A stretch of DNA of 8,902 nt from contig JAJRPK010000077.1 in assembly GCA_024280785.1 (NCBI GenBank), positions 1-8,902 of the forward strand, read 5' to 3'. Below are positions 5,670 through 8,902 of this stretch, piece after piece. Under the pieces are notes generated by a model. It made no database searches and was not told the origin of the DNA. It worked only from the letters and a program-made list of their open reading frames with translations. The first letter of the stretch is position 1, and each line of letters opens with the position of its first letter. Source of the stretch: Gammaproteobacteria bacterium (GTDB taxonomy: Bacteria > Pseudomonadota > Gammaproteobacteria > Pseudomonadales > UBA7434). The translations under genes and the position numbers were made by a program.

Positions 5670-6835
5670 TACAATAGCGGATGATTAGGTTCGAGGCCGA
5701 GTAAAACCCGTCCTTGTAGTTCCATTGTCGTATCCATATCAAACACAACGTGACCCGATATCGTATTAATATCACGCTGAAAACGTTGTAGTGGATGAGA
5801 TTTAAATTGTGCTTTAGCACCCGCACCTTCAGCCATATGATTAACCGCTTGTTTGATCATATTGGCGGCATAACAAGCTTGAGTCCGGTATTTTACCCTA
5901 TCATTTATCGTCAATGTCTCTCCATCCTTAATCGATTGAATGACTGACTTCAACCCTTGGTCAACTAATGCTTCTGCCGCATCAATCTGATTTTGCGCAC
6001 GAGCTAGCCGGACTTGTGAAGCGGGATTGTTTTTCTGTTCTTGGCCACTAACGTATAAACGTTGCTTTAGATGATCACGATAAACCGTTAATGCTCCTTT
6101 TCCCATACCAATAACCGGGGCTACCGCAGTATAAGCAAGGTATACAATCAATGGTAATCGTCGCATAGGGTTAGCAGAATTTTTTGCTCCCTCTGTTGTT
6201 CCATTTAATAGATCCGAAAATTGAATGGTGTGATGCGCCGGTACAAAAGCCTCTTTAATTTTTACATCACAGCTCCCTGTTCCTCTCATCCCGGAGGTAT
6301 CCCAAGTAGGAAGAATTTCAACATCTTCGATCGGAAGTGCGCAGCAATACATACCTGCTAAGTTCTCTTGATCATCCATCTCAAGCGCTGAAACAAGAAC
6401 CCAGTTCGAGTGCCTTACTCCACTAGCAAACGGCCAGCACCCGGAAATTTGATAGCCACCCTCAACCTTGTGTGCCGTTCCTCCGGGCGCAAATATTCCC
6501 GGTGCTAAAACATAACCCTTGCCATCAAACATTTCTTTTTGAGCTTGCTCCGGAAACAAGCTTGCCATCCAATTATGAGTGCCCAATAGCGACATCACCC
6601 AGCCACAAGACCCGCAACCCTGAGCGACTTCCTTGGCCGCTTCAAGTAGCACGTCAAGGTCCATCTCTAAACCGTTATGTTTCTTGGGAGTGACAATTGA
6701 AAATAGCTGTTCACTAATAAGTCTGTCAATCAACGAGTCTGTTAACCGACATAATTGTTCTGCCTCTTCTGCTTGCTCTGCCGCAAAGTGGCTTATCTTT
6801 TTTGCCCGTTCAATGATGTCTTCTTTTGTCACCAT
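5669..6835 (-). CDS. HsaA-like flavin-dependent monooxygenase (acyl-CoA dehydrogenase fold)
   Basis: A 388-residue protein of the two-component group D flavin monooxygenase type, close in length and style to HsaA, the oxygenase that hydroxylates the secosteroid phenol in steroid catabolism. Visible blocks: an N-terminal helical domain with SEQLFSIVTPKKHNGLEMD (41-59), GCGSCGWVMSL (73-83), the beta-domain motifs GCWPFASGVRHSNWVLV (132-148) and TWDTSGMRGTGSCDV (177-191), and the C-terminal Acyl-CoA_dh_2-like helices HPLQRFQRDINTISGH (347-362). It would need a separate flavin reductase, which is not in the window. The start at 6835 has AAAAGG about nine bases upstream. It follows the TetR gene by 25 bases and overlaps the thioesterase start by one base. 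The substrate could be a different phenol or ketone; dibenzothiophene-type or indole monooxygenases share this fold. Confidence 0.87.
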   Translation of the reverse strand: MVTKEDIIERAKKISHFAAEQAEEAEQLCRLTDSLIDRLISEQLFSIVTPKKHNGLEMDLDVLLEAAKEVAQGCGSCGWVMSLLGTHNWMASLFPEQAQKEMFDGKGYVLAPGIFAPGGTAHKVEGGYQISGCWPFASGVRHSNWVLVSALEMDDQENLAGMYCCALPIEDVEILPTWDTSGMRGTGSCDVKIKEAFVPAHHTIQFSDLLNGTTEGAKNSANPMRRLPLIVYLAYTAVAPVIGMGKGALTVYRDHLKQRLYVSGQEQKNNPASQVRLARAQNQIDAAEALVDQGLKSVIQSIKDGETLTINDRVKYRTQACYAANMIKQAVNHMAEGAGAKAQFKSHPLQRFQRDINTISGHVVFDMDTTMELQGRVLLGLEPNHPLL

Positions 6836-6860
6836 AAGGAAATACCTTTTATTCTATAAT

Positions 6861-7496
6861 TTAATTTTTTCTTAATCCCGTTTCAAATAATTTCACGCTA
6901 TGTTTGATCCACTTATTAGTGTCAATAGATGCCATATCTACGTTATAAGCTTCTTTCAAAATAGGTGTCGCTAAAAAAGGAAAAGCCAACAAACTTAGTA
7001 GTGATACTTTTACGAGGCTTCTATCTATAGACTTTTTGAAATATCCATCCCTTATCTGTATGGCTATAAATTTAGTCAGTATTTGTTCGCTAGACCCCGC
7101 TATGGTTTTAACCATAATCGATCTTATTTCCGGATTTTGATTAAGCAAATCATCGACAATCATCCGAAACATCCAAGGATTACTGGCAATGATTTTGACA
7201 AAGAGCCGAAACAAACTCTTGGTTCTGTTTTTTGGTTTGAGCCTAGCAAACTCATTATCGATATCTGCTAGAGACAACACACCTTCCATCGAAGATGTGA
7301 ATAACGCCGCAACTAATCCGGACTTGCCACCAAAATAATAGCTGATCATGGCAGAATTAGTTTCCGCTTTTTCTGCAATCTCTCTAATTGACATCGCCTG
7401 GTAAGATTTCTCGCTAAGTACAGCTGCCGCTGCTTCAAGCAAAACCTGTTTTATAAGTTGCTCATTCGCTGCTTTTTTTGGTCGCCCTCTGGCCAT
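6861..7496 (-). CDS. TetR/AcrR-family regulator leading the HsaA-like operon
   Basis: A 211-residue regulator. The N-terminus is MARGRPKK, a common basic arm. It is followed by the TetR helix-turn-helix at about residues 14-62 (VLLEAAAAVLSEKSYQAMSI, REIAEKAETNSAMISYYFGGKSGLV) and a helical C-terminal domain. The purine-rich leader GAGGGGCAGGG gives a Shine-Dalgarno about six bases before the ATG at 7496. It is the first gene of a leftward unit with the HsaA-like monooxygenase (25-base gap) and thioesterase. A perfect 54-base palindrome begins 18 bases upstream of its start, the natural place for an autoregulatory operator. It is unrelated in detail to the TetR protein at 2719-3306, so the two operons probably answer to different ligands. 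Confidence 0.93.
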   Translation of the reverse strand: MARGRPKKAANEQLIKQVLLEAAAAVLSEKSYQAMSIREIAEKAETNSAMISYYFGGKSGLVAALFTSSMEGVLSLADIDNEFARLKPKNRTKSLFRLFVKIIASNPWMFRMIVDDLLNQNPEIRSIMVKTIAGSSEQILTKFIAIQIRDGYFKKSIDRSLVKVSLLSLLAFPFLATPILKEAYNVDMASIDTNKWIKHSVKLFETGLRKN

Positions 7497-7514
7497 GTAT
7501 AGCCCTGCCCCTCA

Positions 7515-7568
7515 CCAACTATGTATTATTTAATTAATCACCTGATTAATTAAATAATACATAGTTGG
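7515..7568. promoter_or_regulatory. Perfect 54-base AT-rich palindrome (26-base arms, 2-base centre)
   Basis: The left arm at 7515-7540 begins CCAACTATGTATTATTTAAT. The right arm at 7543-7568 is its exact reverse complement, around a CC centre at 7541-7542. It is 18 bases upstream of the TetR start at 7496 and so overlaps the expected promoter or leader. Likely a regulator-binding region, perhaps two adjacent sites, since each arm has its own near-palindromic core TTAATTAA. A structured 5' leader hairpin or a bidirectional terminator are alternatives. It is longer than usual for a single TetR operator. Confidence 0.6.
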
Positions 7569-7614
7569 GAAAGTAAAGAGAAAATTCATTTCTTAATTAT
7601 TTTTGGGGGCTAGT

Positions 7615-7875
7615 TTAGAAGCAGTCAGAATAAACCAGGAGAGCCTTGAAGCTCAAACTATCTGCCTTGAATTTCTCGCTGACGCTCTGTACCGCTCCAA
7701 GCTGATCGTCTTGGAATCACAAAAGCTTTATAATTAACCCATTGCGAAAAATAAAATCATAGGGTGTTGAGATAAATTTAGCGACAACATCTACGAAGGT
7801 AGATGCCGAATATTTCATTAGCTTTTTCTTTGCAAGGGAATTACCAACTTCGACTAAGGTACGGTTTTCTATGCC
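7615..7875 (-). pseudogene. Possible unidentified gene remnant with an in-frame TGA
   Basis: On the minus strand a frame of 86 codons is interrupted by a single TGA at 7717-7719. The upstream part (an ATG is available at 7818) reads like MKYSASTFVDVVAKF and PYDFIFRNGL. After the TGA it continues FQDDQLGAVQSVSEKF and FKALLVYSDCF before TAA at 7615-7617. The composition looks protein-like but I do not recognise the family. A competing plus-strand frame over about 7612-7734 (SLEAVRINQESLEAQ, then CLEFLADALYRS) also looks protein-like, so at most one is real. No other gene is seen in 7569-7870. Confidence 0.22.
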
Positions 7876-8160
7876 AGTTTTTTAAGATTTTTACTTCTCG
7901 TATAGTTTACGAGTAACGTTACGTTTGCATCTGACCTAACGGCAAATTTTGTCGGCTCCAAACACTGTCAACAATGTCACCAATCCGAGTACGCTCGATG
8001 GCAACTTTCGGGCCACCATCGAGCCATGCAAGATCCCAATGAGAAAACCATACTGGGCGATTTCAACAACACCACGGTCGAATTCCACGGCATTAAAACG
8101 CGATTTTATCGACAGAATAAAGATTTCATGGTAGCTACTACCGGAAAGGATGGGAAACCA
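7871..8160 (+). pseudogene. Broken N-terminus of a multiheme c-type cytochrome / TPR protein
   Basis: The frame at 7906-8160 reads FASDLTANFVGSKHC, a CQQCH heme-binding motif at 7966-7980, GHHRAMQDP, ILGDFNNTTVEFHGIKTRFY and ATTGKDGKP. This is the start of periplasmic multiheme cytochrome/TPR proteins with a first CxxCH and the LGDFND-type block, as I remember the family. Upstream is a decayed signal peptide: ATG at 7871, then a six-T run whose length puts ATG out of frame with the hydrophobic FLRFLLLV, then an in-frame TAG at 7903-7905. At 8160 the cytochrome stops abruptly and sequence copied from the SDR gene begins. It therefore has a frameshift, a stop and a 3' truncation. It is unrelated in function to the neighbours; a passenger of rearrangement. 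Confidence 0.75.
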
Positions 8161-8161
8161 A

Positions 8162-8326
8162 ATGTACTACAATACCAAAGCTGCCGCCGAGCGCATAGCA
8201 CGTAAGTTTCAAGCCAGTGGCGCTCCCGTAGTTACCGTTTACCCCGGCTCAGTACAAGGCCCGAACGACCCAACTTATGGCATTGGATCGCTATTGTTAG
8301 AACAGGCCATTCGCCACAAAAAATAA
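8162..8326 (+). pseudogene. 54-codon remnant of the SDR gene (in-frame internal deletion, 5' truncated)
   Basis: Corresponds to residues 143-197 of the SDR at 4127-5134, then jumps in frame to its last codons and TAA. The left end is fused to the cytochrome remnant at 8160/8161, so the Rossmann NAD-binding half is missing. The right deletion of 417 bases is bounded by CCACAAAAA (4705-4713 and 5122-5130 in the parent). Six base changes are visible in about 161, giving only two amino acid changes in the overlap, and the YxxxK motif remains (YYNTK). An ATG at 8162 with GGGA six bases upstream could allow translation of a 54-residue peptide, but it cannot be an active dehydrogenase. Best regarded as a pseudogene fragment. 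Confidence 0.9.
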
Positions 8327-8433
8327 GCCGCACTAAATTGTGCAAGCGATGCCGACAAACTAATTTCAAATAGTCTATAAAAACTCGCTACGAGGCCAGC
8401 ACCTTCGCTGTCTTTTTTGGAGGTTTAAGTTTT

Positions 8434-8562
8434 TTATATCCCTGCAACACTAACGACGAGCGCGACTAAACCATAATATTTTGCGTTCATATGGTCATTA
8501 AAATCAATCCACTCGCGGGGTATTGAAATTGTAAATTGTCTAAAGGGATATGACTCTTTCAT
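8434..8562 (-). pseudogene. Deleted copy of the hotdog thioesterase gene
   Basis: Starts at ATG 8562, still coupled by TAATG to the upstream monooxygenase copy. It keeps the first 34 residues of the thioesterase, including EWIDFNDHMNAKYYGLVA. A deletion equivalent to parent bases 5274-5572 (299 bases, not a multiple of three) then shifts the frame and ends the protein at TAA 8434-8436 after 42 codons. The remaining 3' part of the parent gene is present in the DNA but out of frame. The hotdog core is lost, so it cannot be functional. Confidence 0.9.
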
Positions 8563-8902
8563 TACCATAACGGATGAGTGGGATTGAAACCGAGTAAAAC
8601 CCTCCCATGTAGTTCCAATGTCGCATCCATATCAAACAAAACGTGCCCCGCTACCGTATTAACATCACGCTGAAAACGTTGCAGTGGATGAGATTTAAAC
8701 TGTGCTTTGACGCCGGCCCCCTCAGCCATATCATTAACCGCTTGCTTGATCAAGTTAGCAGCATAGCAAGCTTGAGCTCGATATTTAACCCTATCATTCA
8801 TCGTCAATGCATCTCCATCCTTGGTTAATTGAATAACTGACTTAACCCCTTGATCAACTAACGCCTCTGCTGCATCAATTTTATTTTGTACCTGAGCTAG
8901 CC
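8562..8902 (-). CDS. Second HsaA-like flavin monooxygenase, C-terminal 112 residues (runs off right edge)
   Basis: The frame is open from the right edge to TAA at 8562-8564, without stops or frameshifts. An ATG at 8807 lies inside this frame and is not the true start. It aligns without gaps to residues 277-388 of the monooxygenase at 5669-6835, with about 88 of 112 residues identical by eye. It keeps NDRVKYRAQACYAAN, EGAG and HPLQRFQRDVNTVAGH. Most differences are conservative and the frame is intact, which suggests the gene is or was recently under selection, unlike its two neighbours in the copy. It presumably has its own upstream promoter beyond the window. Confidence 0.9.
   Translation of the reverse strand, partial: LAQVQNKIDAAEALVDQGVKSVIQLTKDGDALTMNDRVKYRAQACYAANLIKQAVNDMAEGAGVKAQFKSHPLQRFQRDVNTVAGHVLFDMDATLELHGRVLLGFNPTHPLW

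Larger units (their letters stand above)
8161..8902. repeat. Partial second copy of bases 4552-6009 (segmental duplication with two deletions)
   Basis: Three blocks match the first locus in order and orientation: 8161-8323 to 4552-4713 (SDR), then across the convergent gap to 5126-5273, then 8466-8902 to 5573-6009 (thioesterase start and monooxygenase C-terminus). Two deletions separate the blocks: 417 bases between 9-base CCACAAAAA repeats, and about 299 bases inside the thioesterase. Identity by eye is about 96% in the SDR block, 90-91% in the middle and about 83% in the monooxygenase. The copy runs off the right edge. Confidence 0.95.

Noticed and set aside
7515..7568. Palindrome as the end of an insertion sequence
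   Set aside because: There is no transposase, second end or target duplication nearby. Its position just before the TetR gene fits regulation better.
7949..8134. Plus-strand 61-codon ORF starting MSAPNTV
   Set aside because: It is a shadow of the cytochrome remnant, whose frame carries CQQCH and the family-like LGDFNN block.
8643..8828. Plus-strand 61-codon ORF opposite the second monooxygenase
   Set aside because: It lies antisense to a frame that aligns gap-free with the first HsaA-like protein and has no motif of its own.

Overview
The window looks like an accessory catabolic island from a proteobacterium, most likely a marine gammaproteobacterium. This placement is an inference from moderate base composition, gene style and the association of steroid-type oxidative enzymes; there is no rRNA or phylogenetic marker to fix it. 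Functions are assigned by reading motifs, not by database search.

Layout. (1) Bases 1-1287, minus strand: a small protein of about 100 residues followed by the N-terminal two thirds of a cytochrome P450 that runs off the left edge. (2) Bases 1288-1797: a divergent intergenic region of about 510 bases with three separate short tandem arrays and a candidate rightward promoter. (3) Bases 1798-5134, plus strand: a compact operon with a luciferase-like flavin oxidoreductase, a TetR regulator, a multi-pass membrane protein resembling plant cycloeucalenol cycloisomerase (CPI1), and an extended SDR of the 3beta-hydroxysteroid/sterol dehydrogenase type. The last two junctions are ATGA overlaps. The first junction is filled by a 12-base tandem array that also encodes a 23-codon ORF overlapping both neighbours. 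(4) Bases 7496-5196, minus strand: a second, convergent operon with a TetR regulator, an HsaA-like acyl-CoA-dehydrogenase-fold flavin monooxygenase, and a hotdog thioesterase-like protein. A perfect 54-base palindrome sits just upstream of the regulator. (5) Bases 7570-8902: a gene graveyard. It holds a decayed N-terminus of a multiheme c-type cytochrome/TPR protein, then a partial second copy of bases 4552-6009. In that copy the SDR and thioesterase carry internal deletions, but the HsaA-like gene stays open to the right edge.

How it may work together (inference): a P450, a flavin oxidoreductase, a cyclopropyl-sterol isomerase homologue, a sterol-type dehydrogenase, an HsaA-like monooxygenase and a thioesterase, under two TetR regulators, would suit modification or breakdown of sterols or related polycyclic triterpenoids, possibly 9beta,19-cyclopropyl sterols from algae or plants. 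No cyclase or squalene epoxidase is visible, so degradation of an acquired substrate seems likelier than biosynthesis. The least expected elements are the CPI1-like enzyme in a bacterial operon, the repeat-built gene junction, the long palindrome and the decaying segmental duplication.
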